Shown: piece by piece, positions 22,951 through 34,439 of the stretch
Layout of the letters: every line of letters begins with the position of its first letter
Numbering within the stretch: position 1 is the stretch's first letter
NCBI RefSeq assembly: GCF_032884065.1
Contig: NC_088863.1
Coordinates: 63,945,604-64,009,603, forward strand
Source of the DNA: Artemia franciscana
Taxonomy: Eukaryota; Arthropoda; Branchiopoda; Anostraca; Artemiidae
Direction: 5' to 3'
Length of the DNA stretch: 64,000 nt
The notes under the pieces: model-generated
Seen by the model: the letters and a program-made list of their open reading frames with translations, nothing else
What the model was told of the DNA's origin: nothing
Database searches by the model: none
Position numbers and translations under genes: made by a program

Positions 22951-25460
22951 GGTTGACCTTAATTCTCCATGCTTTTTTTATTTATAGGATCAAACATGCC
23001 CTCCTTTCTTGATAAGAAAAAAACACCTTGTATGCTAACAATAGGGAACTTATATAACTTACAGTCCTTGCACCAGGGGCTAGGGGTTGTGAATCCTGTA
23101 GGCATGGTTATTTAACCTTTTGTCTGTTTTAAATGAAATGGTCATCTCCAAATTATGAATCAGATATATTTGGGGAAAAAGAGGGTGTGAATGGAAGCCC
23201 TTTGATCACTTTTAACTCTTAAAATGTGCACTAGAACTTTTTATTTCCAATCAAATGAGCACCCCCTCCCCCCAAGCACATACAAAAATCTTTTCCATAA
23301 AAGCCTTATTTGTTAAAATTGAAAAACTAGCTTAACTTACAGCCCTTACTCCAGGAGGTGCTGGTGGGGTTGTTAACCCCAGAGGCATGGCTATTTGACC
23401 TTTAGACCTTTTTTTAAAAAAAAAAACAGTTTTTCTTTTATTTACGTTGGATACACTTAGGGGAGGGGAATGGCAGTTAAAAGGGAAAGGCAGACTGTCC
23501 TCTGATTCCCTTTGATTCTTCAAAATTGAACTTGAAATTTCAATTCCCAATCAAATGAGCCTTCTCCAAAGTTTGTACAACCATCCCTTCTATAAAATCT
23601 TTAAATTTTAACAAAGGGTAAGTTACAATGACCTACAGCCCTCGCCCCAATGACAGTATTTATTTTATTTTTTTTTAATCATGTTTATTGTTTGATTAGA
23701 AATTGAAAGTTTTAATGCCCTTTTTAAAAGGCAAAAGTGATTGGAGGGCAACCAGCCGCCAGGAAAAACATCTCCTGTAGAAAATACTTATATTTACTTA
23801 TACTTATACTTATATTATAATTGATTCTACCTCTATCCTCCTCTTGTCTCTCCCCTAGAGCTAATTCTCTATTTTATCCAAAGGCTCAATGAGAGCTGGG
23901 ATGTTTTGGCATTAAAAAAAACCTTTGATGTATCTCCCTCCCTCCCTCCCTAGCTACAAAACAATCAGAGAAACTCATTGCAGAAGTTTAAGCACCTTTT
24001 TAAGTTTTGTAATGTGTCCATTGCTTACATATGGTGTTTGTTGTTGGGAAACATACAAACATTTTTTTTTTCTGTGGGAGTTTTCTGAAGGAGAAGGGAG
24101 AGTTTTTGGAGGATTTTCTATGACAACAACATTTCTGCATGGAGGGGGGGAGGGCAAGACTTCCACGTAAATTCCTCTTTTCCACTTTCCTTAGGACTTC
24201 TCAGCTAAATTAAAAAATAACAGAACCCAAATAAAAAATCACAATTTGGAAAACTATATTTTCCACAAGGGATATTTTCGGGGAGGGTTTTCCACGGGAG
24301 AGAAGGGGGATAAACGTCCAGATCTGGAGACAGTGACAGGGTTAAGAGAACCCTCATGAAAAGACATAAAAAAGGCGAAAATAAATCCAGCTTGAAGAGT
24401 TTGTGTTGTCTGATTTTCTTTCTTTTTTTTTGTGACAACAAAACAGAGCTCCTTGACAGTCATTTATATTATGACTTTAAAAAGCAAACAATTCCAACAA
24501 GGTTGAACATGTAAAGATTTTAACGTGTGCTTTACCCAATGTAAATATGGTGGTTGAGTTATAAAAGTTATAAATGGTGGTACAGGTGTTTGGTGGTTCA
24601 GGTGTTTGGTGGTTCAGGTGGATGATGGTTCAGTTTCATGGTGGTTCAATGGCAATGGAACCTAATCAAAGTGTTAAAAGCCACTTTTTTACTTGCATTT
24701 GGTGCTTTTAAAAATAAATGCAAAATACAATGTATACAATATGAGAAATATGGCAGAATTTGGCTATTTAAATATGCAAGACTGTTATGGTGACATTGCT
24801 GAGGTTTAAATTGTTAATGCAATTTTACTCCCAAATGATGTTTTTTTACAACATGAGTGTTTGAAATCAGGCACTGTCCAAGTGCTGAGGTGCTACCCTA
24901 GGCACAAGATTACCTAACCAATAAACTAGACTGTTAATTAAATTAATGAAACTTTAGATGAAGGGGCATTACCTGTCTTAAGTCCAGGAAAATGAGAATC
25001 ATCAAAATATTTCATTAAAAGCTTAGTGATGCTTGAAAAGAAATGCTCAACTGGTCTGGTAGCTGCAGGGCAGCTCTAAAACACGAATTTTATCCTATAT
25101 TCCCAAGGGAGTACCCTATTTTACCAATTTAAACCATGGTACTGGTTAAAACAATGGTACTGAGTTTCTATTTTACAGTAGTTTTACAACATTAGATTCC
25201 ACCAACTCAATTGAACTGGGCTAGGCATCCCCCATCTAAAAAAAAAAAAAAACATAAGCAAATTGCATAGCCTACAGCCCTTTCCCCAGGGGCTGTGCGA
25301 GGTCATCCCATAAGTTATTGGACCTTTCAACTATGATGAAGCAAATGGCTATCTTAAAATTTTGGTCAGATGTTTTTGGGGGAAAAGGAACTTAGTTCGG
25401 GACCTAGTAGCTCTCCAATCTTTTTGGTAAATTAAAAAGGCACTATCAATTTTCGTTTGA
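22950..25460. repeat. Family 3 degenerate array with G-rich inserts
   Basis: Recurring blocks are CTTACAGCCCTTGCNCCAGG-like, GGCATGGNTATTTNACCTTT-like, GGTCAGATGTTTTTGGGG-like and AAAAAGGCACTAGAAC-like, near 23050-23250, 23330-23560, 23620-23760 and 25260-25460. A G-rich stretch at 24060-24310 resembles 11840-12140. Reading frames here follow the repeat. Confidence 0.7.
24575..24655. repeat. GGTGGTTCAGGTGTTT minisatellite
   Basis: About five imperfect ~15-bp units: GGTGGTTCAGGTGTTT twice, then GGTGGTTCAGGTGGATGAT and variants. Confidence 0.85.
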
Positions 25461-26059
25461 CCAAGAAACGATTAATGGGAGAAAAAAAAAAGTTTGACCC
25501 AAACAACAATGTCTGCAGGTACAAAACATGGTGAGATACGGAGAGCTCGGCAGTGCTGTGGCTCCAACCATTTACAATTCCAACCATTTGCCTTTAAGGG
25601 CTTTAAACCTCTAGAATAAGGTTTTCTGATTGTTTTGTTGTTAGGGAGGGAGGAAGATGCCTCAAAGAGCACATTTTAATGCCAAAACATTCCAAGTCTT
25701 TTGAGCCTTCATATAAATACAGAATCAGTTCTAAGGGAGAAACAAGGGAAGGTGGAGGTAGAAATCAATATATAATACTCAAGGCAGGATCCAGGACTTT
25801 TTGTTTGGGGGGTATTTTTCTTTTGGGTGCATGGGGGTACAAAAAAAACTTTAAAAATACTGCAGAAATGTGAAATTGAGATTTAATCCCTCTTGATTTC
25901 AGGGAATATTTCTGTTCTATGCTAGTATGAAAGTAATGAGTAACATGAAACCTCATAATCCATAAAATTAAACCATGAGCACACTACCAAAGCAATTTTG
26001 AAAGCAAACACAAATTTGGGACTCCTGAAAAGAACCATCAGTAGTTGATCCTCCACAGT

Positions 26060-26470
26060 TTTTCTGAAACTATACAAAGCTCTGGCCAAGCCAGTCACAG
26101 ATTTTTGAGCATGTCTTGCTGGTCCTTTCTACAAGAGCAAGAATACCACCAAAGGCTTTGACAATTTATGCATTTAGTCTTATTTCAGTAGATTACAATC
26201 TGCTAACCTTGTTTTTTAACATAGGTGCAATGATGTTCATCTACAGGTACTTCCAGCAAGCAGACCACAAGATGTTCACCTTCCCTCCCCATAAAAGACA
26301 AACACAAGGCCTTTCCTAAAAGCTGTTAAATCCACCATTAACACCAAGGTCTGACTAGATTCTTTCAGCCAGCAAGTGGTGAACAATTGGAACCAACTAG
26401 GCCAACCTTGCCTAAGGACTTCAAAAAGAGGCTTGACAAGGAATGGGAGGCCAAGCCATGGAGAATCTAG
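26060..26470 (+). pseudogene. CR1-like LINE C-terminal fragment
   Basis: LKLYKALAKPVTDF near 26063 is the thumb motif LYKAL-x-(K/R)P. The C-terminal part reads FSQQVVNNWNQLGQ and FKKRLDKEWEAKPWR-stop at 26468-26470. This matches the end of LINE D (FKRAVDREWSSKPWR), so the two belong to related elements. The section between is compressed and frameshifted. Confidence 0.75.
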
Positions 26471-26560
26471 TGGGAAAACCCCTGCAAGCCCTCACTACCA
26501 TAATATTCATGGAAGACAATAGAGTCAGCTTGGAGGATGATGAGGCTTTTCATACCTAAC

Positions 26561-28230
26561 CATCTCACACACTCAATCTAAAGTTGCTGTTGTGTGGTGT
26601 TGCCAAATGTAAATTACTAGAGATTAGTTCTTGAACCATATCTATCATTTCGTCACTGTTACTAAGTGGGCTTAAATTGCATCTCTCCAGCACTCTCTAG
26701 TCCTGGTGGTTTGTCACTTGACCTTAACACAGTAACCAGATCTATTGCTATCATCAACTACATGCCTTCACAGTTCTTGAAACTAATTGGCTCAAAAGTG
26801 CTAATTAAGGTAATTAAGATAATGAGCAAAATTTATTCTGTATAGAAAGGGGACTACCCCTTCCTCATCCTCATCTCCAAATCATGGCTGCAGAAATTTT
26901 GGAGGGTGCTCATTATTTCAGGAATGAATTATTTTTTTATAGGGTGAAAGTAATTGCAGACCAAAAGTGATTGAAACATTGGTTGATATATGCAAGATTC
27001 TATAACTGACACAGCCTAGGGACAAAGGGAACATACTACTCAATGTATTCATTTCTGCATCTTTCCAAATATAAATCAATTCACTAGAAAAAACGTATAA
27101 ACACCCATAATGGACCCATACATAGCTCAAGGGAAACCTAAATAATAAAAGAAAACAATTAAATTTGTAGGCTTTTAGGATATGTATAATATTTCTAATA
27201 ATCTAATTATCATGTTTCTTCCCATTATTGACCTAGTCTACAAGGCCTATGTAAAAATACTGAAATAATATCAAGTAATATTTTGGTAAATGATGTGCTG
27301 AGTCATATACTGAGGTAAATTATAAACTGATAAGATAACAAGTTTATTAAAGGGGCAAGAAGATATGGCAGCAATCATGTAGGCCTGACAAAGAAATACA
27401 TTGCTAGATAAATTATAGCTGGCAACATAATTTAGCTAGGATTAAGTGAATGTATTACTTGCTGCCTTTTTATGCTTTTTTCATAATTCAGTAATTACTT
27501 CTGGGGAAACCTAAACTTTGACCCTTTACAAGGCTAAAGGGGTTCAAAACAGCCCATAATGACAAAAAGTTGAAAAATTTGTTTCTAAGAAAAAAACCTG
27601 AAAATTGAGAAACAATTGCCATTTGCAGTTGATTTGGAAATGGTCATTATTATTTTCATTAGGCCTAGTCTAAATGTTGAAATGTTAATTTGTAAATAAA
27701 TTTGCTGATTTTTAAAAAAAGAACCACAAATCCTCAAAAGTGGATGTAGGCTAGGCCTAAGTTTTTGTGATGTCATTAGTGATGGATTCCAGACACTTTT
27801 TGAAAATCTCAACAGATTTGATTCCAACATAGCCTTATATTTAACTATTCAGACTAAGGAAATAACAATTACTATTCCTGAGTCACCTACAAATGGCAAT
27901 TTCTTAACTAGACATTTTTTTTTTTAATGTGTTTTTAAACTAGGCTAGTATTGGTTACTATGGACTGTTTAATCTTATAGGGCCCCATTAAAAACTCAAA
28001 ATGTAGTTTCTCTCACAAACAATTATTGGATTACATAAGGAGATAAAAAGACATCAAGTGACAAATTCACTTTTATCCTAGCTAAATTACATTAGGCTAG
28101 GCTATTGAATGCATATTAGCAAAATTATATAGCAATACATATGACTATTGGGTAAGGGGGAGGTGCACTTTTGAGTGAATTAATTAGTATATTTGTAAAA
28201 ATTTACAAAAAAAGAATCAAGTAGCCTAGT
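26561..28230. other. No gene recognised
   Basis: AT-rich and mostly non-repetitive. A minus-strand frame at 27830-27585 and a short one reading VGIKSVEIFKKCLESITNDI near 27800 look protein-like, but I find no splice sites for them and no known family. Confidence 0.4.
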
Positions 28231-28238
28231 AGGCTCAC

Positions 28239-28346
28239 CTTGCCTCATGTGAGTTATGGAAACATGTGGGCTATGTTGTGGATTGAAATATTTTTTGCCA
28301 AAATTCAGATAGGTATGAGCCTGTCTCTTATGTAATCTTCTGGGCC
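28239..28346 (-). CDS. Candidate internal exon, 36 codons, unknown gene
   Basis: On the minus strand CTTTTTCTTTCTTCCAG is followed by 108 bp and then GCAAG|GTGAGC. Both sites are textbook quality. Only one frame is open: phase 1 at both ends, encoding PRRLHKRQAHTYLNFGKKY then FNPQHSPHVSITHMRQ. The other frames hit stops. The peptide is basic and matches nothing I know. It lies ~350 bp beyond the 3' end of LINE D and ~13 kb upstream of the USP8-like exon on the same strand, so it may be an exon of an upstream gene. Chance co-occurrence of good splice sites is possible. Confidence 0.35.
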
Positions 28347-28693
28347 CTGGAAGAAAGAAAAAGGTAAGGATAGCAGTTGGACCTTCCAAGGCTATACTTG
28401 ACCCTGGATTCATTCCTAAATGACATCCACCTTACTCAATAGTAACTAGGTACTTTCTAAGACAGCAAGAAGCCCCTAAGCTAGAATTTTACTAGGAAAC
28501 ACACAACAGAAATCATTACAGATTTTCAGCACTCCTTTGTAAATAGTAAGTATAAATTTGAACTTTTGTGTATTTTTCTCTTTCTTCTAGAAACTTAATG
28601 CAAGGTTGTGACTAAAACCGAAACAAAATCACCATTCTCTCTCTTAAAACATCACCAAAAGCCAATTATGCTGTGCAAACTTAGTATACAGGA

Positions 28694-28730
28694 TATTTAC
28701 CTTAAATTTACCTTAAATTTACCTTAAATC
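28694..28730 (-). repeat. Tandem 3' tail of LINE D
   Basis: Three copies of ATTTACCTTAA on the plus strand, which read as TTAAGGTAAAT repeats at the 3' end of the LINE on the minus strand. Such tandem tails are typical of CR1/L2-type LINEs. Confidence 0.75.
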
Positions 28731-31030
28731 GCATTGTCCAGCGAAATAAGGATTAAATCCTGTAGAATTGCTGGTTAGTGACGACGATGGTTGGACGTCT
28801 CAACGGCATCCCACTCAGTTCGCCACGGCTTTGATGACCATTCTCTATCGACGGCTCTTTTAAAGGCAGCAGTATTGGGGGTAGTGACCGCTTCTTCGGT
28901 GAGAGAATTCCACAAACTCACTATTCTGTAAGTGAAGAAGTTATTGTGTAGTCTATTGGTAGCTCTTTTCTGACATAGTTTCCGACAATGCTCCCTAGTT
29001 CTGGCAGACTGGTCAAGTTGAAATAACTTATTTAATGGAGAGTAATAATTCAGGAGCTTATGCGTCATAATAATATCACCCCTTTTACGTCTGTAGACTA
29101 GAGTGGGGAGCTTCAGTTTCTTCAGACGGGATGAGTAGTTTAAGTATTTGCATCCCTCAATTGCTTTCGTAACCCGTCTCTGAACTGTTTCTAACTTCTG
29201 CTGGTCACCTTTGTTGAGGGGCTAGCAACACACATGCCAAACTCCAAATTAGGCCTGACCAATGCCTTATATAATTTAGTCATCACCATAGGTGACCTAC
29301 TAGTGACTGTTCTTTTTATAATGCCAAGGGTTTGGAGTGCTTTGGCTACAGCTGTCAGTGTGTGTATAGTGAATTTTAATTCTTTATCGACTATGACCCC
29401 CAAGTCTCGCACCGCTTCAGACGAGATAATAGTCTGTCTCAATCCATCCGTCCCTAACATATGATAAGGGCATTTCTCATTTTTCTTTCCAAAGTAGATT
29501 GTTCGACATTTATTTACATTGAATTCAAGCCTCCACAAAGTTGCCCAATGGGAAAGTACCCATAGGTCATTCTGCATAAAGGCTCTCTTATCGAGTGTAT
29601 CGACAGGTTCAATGAGTTTGGAGTCATCAGCATAAAAACCTATTTTATTTTTAACTGCGGTTGGTGCATCATTAACATAAATGTTGAATAAATTTGGTCC
29701 CAAGATGGTTCCGTGGGGCACTCTGCTTAATACTTCCACCTCTTCTGAAAAGAATACCAGTCCATTTTTTCCTAATATTTTCACCCTTTGCTTTCTCCCG
29801 GAAAGAAACTGGAGCACCCACTCTACGGTTTCATTTTGTATTCCAATTGCAAATAACTTGGCCCTTAAGGCTTTCGCAACATCCAATAGAACCAAGTCAA
29901 CAGGGATTGCTCGATCTAGATGCTCAGTAACATAATCATACGCATCAATCAAATTAGTTTCAACCGAGCGTCCATTTCTAAAGCCATGCTGACTATCATT
30001 GAGCAGCTCATTGGTGGTCAGGTGTTCGACAATGTGAGTATTCACGATTCCTTTTAAGATTTTACCAGCTACAGATGTAAGACTAATGGGTCGATAGTTG
30101 GAAACACTGTTGCGGCTACCCCCTTTGTGTACAGGTGTAACGTAAGCATTCCGCCAGTCTTGAGGAATCTACTTAGTATCAAGAGACTTCTCAAACATGT
30201 TCGTAAGGAGAAGGGCTATTTCAGCATGAGATTCTTTCAATACTCGTGGGTGAACTTCATCAGGGCCAACTGATTTGTTAGGATTAACCTGCTTGAGACG
30301 ACTCTCCACACCAGAGGCAACCACAGTTATCTTTTGCATAGGTTCCTCAATAGAATATTCTGGTAAGGTTGCATCGTCTGGAGGTGTGAACACTGACTTA
30401 AATTGTCTACTCAATTCAGCTGCTATATCTTTTGGGGGTACTAACTATGCTGCCATTCACAAGTAGTTCCGTAACTGAGTGTGTCCCCGGATTCCAAGCT
30501 GAAGCATACTTCCAAAATTTCTTAGGATTAGATTTTGAATCCAATAACAATCCCTCTTCATATTCTGTCGTAAGCTTTCTCGTGAGATACCTAACTTTAT
30601 TCCAGGTTTGTTTAAATATTTCATAGTTTTCATGGGATGGGTTACTTTTATATTTCCTCCAATACTTCTTCTTTTTACGTACAGCTTGCTTGACATCACG
30701 AGTGATAAATGGCAGGGTTTTGGGTCTTCTTTTCCAGGAAATTACTGTATGTTTTTCTGTTGGTTTAATTAAAACCCTTTTCATTTCAAGTCAATCCTCC
30801 TCCATATTCTTATCATCAGTGAATGACCAATCCTGGTGTGCCAACTCTTGTCTGACCTGGTTGTAATTTGTGTACACATGCTTAATCCAATTATCCTTTT
30901 GTGGGTACAACCTTAGCCTACAAGTAATTACAACATGGTCACTCGCTCCAAATGGTGGTTCCGAGTTGACACTAATGAGCGTCTGATGGTCATACGCCCA
31001 TATATCAAATAAAGCAATAAGGATAGTGGT
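28731..31030 (-). pseudogene. LINE D: CR1/L2-like element, 5'-truncated in the endonuclease
   Basis: Best preserved LINE here. From the 5' end on the minus strand: the end of an APE-type endonuclease (SEPPFGASDHVVITCRL, ~30950), a linker (30784-30416), then the reverse transcriptase with KSVGPDEVHPRVLKE, NYRPISLTSVAGKIL, SQHGFRNGRS, LVLLDVAKA (motif A), TILGPNLFNIYVND and FYADDSKL (intact catalytic YADD), and a C-terminal domain (29068-28775) ending near FKRAVDREWSSKPWR. The defects I see are one in-frame TAG at 30169-30171, frameshifts near 30416 and 29100-29190, and an in-frame loss of roughly nine residues just after the motif A aspartate, so the enzyme is dead. The 3' end is intact with its tandem tail. 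Confidence 0.92.
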
Positions 31031-31520
31031 ATTTAAATCTTGTAACTGGTTGCAATTTGTAGTCTATGAGACACTATCACAGTGTAGTAAGGTTCAATGG
31101 AATGGAAAGAGTATTTTTCCTTGAAAATCCCAGTTGTTACGTATGTCCTATTAGTTACATGAGTGCAGTATTAATTGAGACACCTAAAAATTCAGAAAGC
31201 CGCTGAGTAAAAATATTTCAATATTGGTATTTTTCTGTGTTAAGAAATGGGCATTCAAAACTTTAACATATCGAATACTCCCAAATACATCAAGTACAGC
31301 AATTAAAATAATGTCATTTACTTCTTGTAATTGGTAGCAAGTTGCACTTTAACAGACACTACCATAATTGCCTTCATTACCTAAGCCTCACGCAGTAAGT
31401 TTCACTGGAAATGAAAGTTTTTTTTACTTGAAAATGTATGTTGTCATACATGCCCTAACATATACGCGAGTGAAATATCAAACAAATCATCTGATATTTC
31501 AAGTATTTTCAAATATTTCA
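31010..31520. repeat. Two diverged direct repeats of ~250 bp
   Basis: 31010-31250 and 31300-31520 share an order of motifs: CTTGTAA-TGGT-GCAA, GACACTA, a TCAATGGAA/TTCACTGGAA block and TTTCAA-TAT, with much divergence. The first overlaps the 5' junction of LINE D. Confidence 0.5.
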
Positions 31521-31530
31521 ACATGAGTAT

Positions 31531-32532
31531 TGTGTTGTGAGAGCAACACTTTGGTTTTGTCCCGTTTTCTTTTTTTTCCTATGCCGCCGATCTCAGCTCA
31601 TTCCTGGAAACTGGTAAGGGTCTAACCTGTGTGGTTTTTACGGAAAGCGTGGACCTCAGGCCGGATTGATGAATATGACATTACATTTTGGAAAGCTCCG
31701 CAGAACTCTTGCCTGGTGCCAAAAGGATGGTTTTTGCTTGTCCACGAGCCAAAGCCTATGGTGTGCGAAGTGAGGTGAAGTTATATAGCCTATGTCAGAG
31801 AGGAGTATCTGAAGCTGTGCAACCAAGCTTTCGTTTCATCAAACCATGTTTTCACTTTCGAGCGGAAAGCCCCGTTCTAGCAGGCAAGCAGGCAGGCACC
31901 ACTTTCAAATTGAAGATGGACTAAAGCCTATGAGTGTTAAATATATGCGGCAATTACCCGGCCCCACAGCCAATATATCTTCTTTGAGTGATAAATAGAA
32001 AAATTGACAGAAGCAAAAAAGTGGCATTTTCCCACGGGTCCGAAAGTGCTGCCATCTATTGCTTCTACCCATTTCTGTTCGTGATTTCGGCTGGGTTTAT
32101 CATTTGTTTTTTCGGACTTGGGATTGAGGTAGAGATACGTTATCACATGCACCTCTTAAACTTTAAAAGTTCTGTCATTGCTAAAGAAATTGGAGCTTAT
32201 CCTTTGCTCCTTTCTAAGTGGTGACGTTAAAAATTTGGCCTACGGCAAAAAAAATCAACTTTTGAACTAATACAGATAGAATTTTTTTTGACGGCAATCG
32301 ATAGCTCTTGATGAGCTGATCGAAGTATATGTCATCCATTTTTTGGTACAAAAATTCTTTCATGAGATATACTAGTTTGAAAGTTTCAAGGGGTTGACAA
32401 CTTCAGTAGTAGGGTACACACTAAAACCAAAAATAGGCCGATACGAATTGTGAGACAGGGGTCTCACAATTGTAAGACAATTGTGAGACAAAAAAAAACG
32501 GGACAAAACCAAAGTGTTGCTCTTGCAACACA
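31531..32532. mobile_element. 1-kb non-autonomous TIR element
   Basis: The two ends are inverted repeats of ~40 bp. The left begins TGTGTTGTGAGAGCAACACT and continues TTGGTTTTGTCCCGTTTT. The right end is its complement with two or three changes. Each TIR can also fold on itself (GTGTTG...CAACAC). No transposase frame is seen. The interior is GC-richer at 31600-31930 and has a perfect hairpin at 32446-32471 (AATTGTGAGAC/GTCTCACAATT) followed by a repeat of the same stem. I found no obvious target-site duplication, so the superfamily is not assigned. Confidence 0.8.
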
Positions 32533-32544
32533 TTTCCCAATCAA

Positions 32545-32645
32545 ACAAATCACTCGGGACAGGGTGTCGATTTGAACTGCTTTAATTCATACTACTCCCC
32601 ACCAGGGCGGCTGGTGTTATACTATTGCACTAGTAGCGTTACCAC
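32545..32645 (-). tRNA. tRNA-like sequence, possible SINE head
   Basis: On the minus strand TAGTGCAATAGT resembles an A box with an ACTA/TAGT stem, CACCA/TGGTG pairs around a 7-base loop (GCCGCCC), and AGTTCAAATCG resembles a B box. The spacing between the second stem and the B box is long, base 33 is not T, and no acceptor stem pairs well. Probably tRNA-derived, not a working tRNA. Confidence 0.3.
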
Positions 32646-33060
32646 TAAGTGTCGCGTTCTGCCCTCCATGTTTTTGAATACTTGGGGACACTAGATATTG
32701 GAGGTTCTCTATATATTTTGGGGTCTCTACCATCGCCCAAACAGACAATGTGGCCCAGGGGCTTAACTTGCTCTCGGGCAGGAGGAAAACTATCCTCTGA
32801 GACTCCAAGCCCCCTTCTTCCACAGCTGAAATCAAAGTGTCCTCGAAAACTCATCAAAACTAAGGTATGCCTACGCAATCCAAGCATCTACAGAAACAGA
32901 CCAGTTTTCTTTATTATCATTTTTCATTTTTCCCTTGACTTGGGAAAACCAGCTCCAGCGTTATCGTACCCAGGATTTTGATGAAATTACGCCCTAGATG
33001 TGGCACCCATACCACCATCTACTTCTTTGAAATTCCTGAAATAGCTATTTTGTACGCAAA
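32646..33060. other. Unassigned GC-richer stretch
   Basis: Open on both strands (plus 32649-32981, minus 32887-32645 and 32835-32617) and less AT-rich than its surroundings, so it may derive from coding sequence. Segments such as NVAQGLNLLSGRRKTIL on the plus strand look protein-like, but I recognise no family. Confidence 0.25.
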
Positions 33061-33289
33061 AAGGAGAATCACTTTAATAGCTCCATATTCTTTTTATAAC
33101 TACTATCTCAATAAATAAACAAGCCAAATGAATTATTATTCTGGCAAAAATTGAAGAAGGAGTAATACACAGGCCACTAATAAAGTTAAACTGAACATTT
33201 GATATATTATGATATTAGTGAAAGAAAGTTTACCTGTTCAAGAGTTATTTCAATTTAAACTTTATTTTTATTTTCAATGTTTAAGCACA

Positions 33290-33700
33290 AAAGAAAATGT
33301 TTGTAATTATGATTCGTATTCAGTAAAGCTTAAATGACACAGCAGGTTTTAGACTTTTACAGTTAGGGAAGGAGGCAGTAGCCAAACTCTTATTTGTATT
33401 GACTTTTGTTCGTTTTCAATTTGGTTTGAATATTCAATTTTAATTTGCTCGTTTTAAGATTTATTTTTTCATTTATATTAGTCTCTTTCGTATGTTTGTT
33501 TGCTATCATTTTTTATTTGATTTCTATTCGTTCTGGATTTCATTTGTTCTTTAATAGTAATTTCTGGTTGGTTTTGAGTTTAATTCATCGTAAAAATATA
33601 TGTCTTCTAGTCTTAACTTTAATATGGCTCTTTAATATTCTTTGAATAACCTCTGTTTTGAAAAGTATTTTTAAATTAATTTTTTTTTCCAAAGTTTCAA
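33290..33700 (+). repeat. Family 4 dispersed repeat, copy 1
   Basis: Aligns in order with 56580-56965: a TTTTAGACTTTTACA block, GGGAAGGAGG, AGCCAAACTCTT, GAATATTCAATTTTAATTT, a TCTAGTCTTAACTTTAATAT block, ATGGCTCTT and TTTGAATAAC. Diverged, with several indels. No coding signal. Confidence 0.65.
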
Positions 33701-34439
33701 ATTTTTCAACATTTTCCATTTCAACATCAATTTTCTTTACAACATCAAAGTTTCATCAAAGTATAAAAACTTAAAAGTGATTTTTTTTCAACATCAAAGC
33801 TTCAAAGCTCAACATTCCCTGAAAATAGTCACAAGCAGATGTCTTAGTAGTTGCAAATAGTCGCATTCACAGTTCCAAGTTGTCGCAGTTGGAAGTAGTC
33901 ATAGTTGTAATTACAACCAATCTCTTTTCCAGCTGAAGTAGTAGAAGTAGCAGTAAAGGTCCTGACTGATTAAAGTTAATTCCCTACCTGCTATTAAGAT
34001 ATTGCAGATTTGCCCAGAGGCGTAATCCGTCAAAATACGGGGGAGGGACAAAGTTTGAGCCAATTCTCGAAAATCAAGTGAAAATGACAAAGAAAACTGA
34101 TAAATTAGTCATATATTACCATAAAGACAAAGAGTTACTGACCTGTTTCTCTGGATACTTGAGTTAAGCAGGCTTATTTTAATTTTGAAAACATCTTTAT
34201 CAAAAACTAAATTTCATCTAGGGGTGAGGGCAAACTGAGGTAGGAGGGAGGGGGCAGCTTGGATATGGAGGGTGAAACTGCACCCCTACCCATGCCCCAT
34301 AGCAAATTTTCCCCTCTCTGGATAGGTCTTTTTCATAACTTGGATCCATGTGGTTTCTTTTGATTTAGCTCAGCACACACCTCAACATTTCCCGACATTT
34401 TGGCTCAATATCTTAGCCTTTTCGGACAAATCCTGGATC

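Noticed and set aside
28694..28730. CRISPR-like short direct repeats
   Set aside because: Three adjacent 11-bp units without spacers at the end of a LINE; this is a retrotransposon tail.
29234..29935. Plus-strand open frames of 76-84 codons
   Set aside because: Antisense shadows of the LINE D reverse transcriptase.
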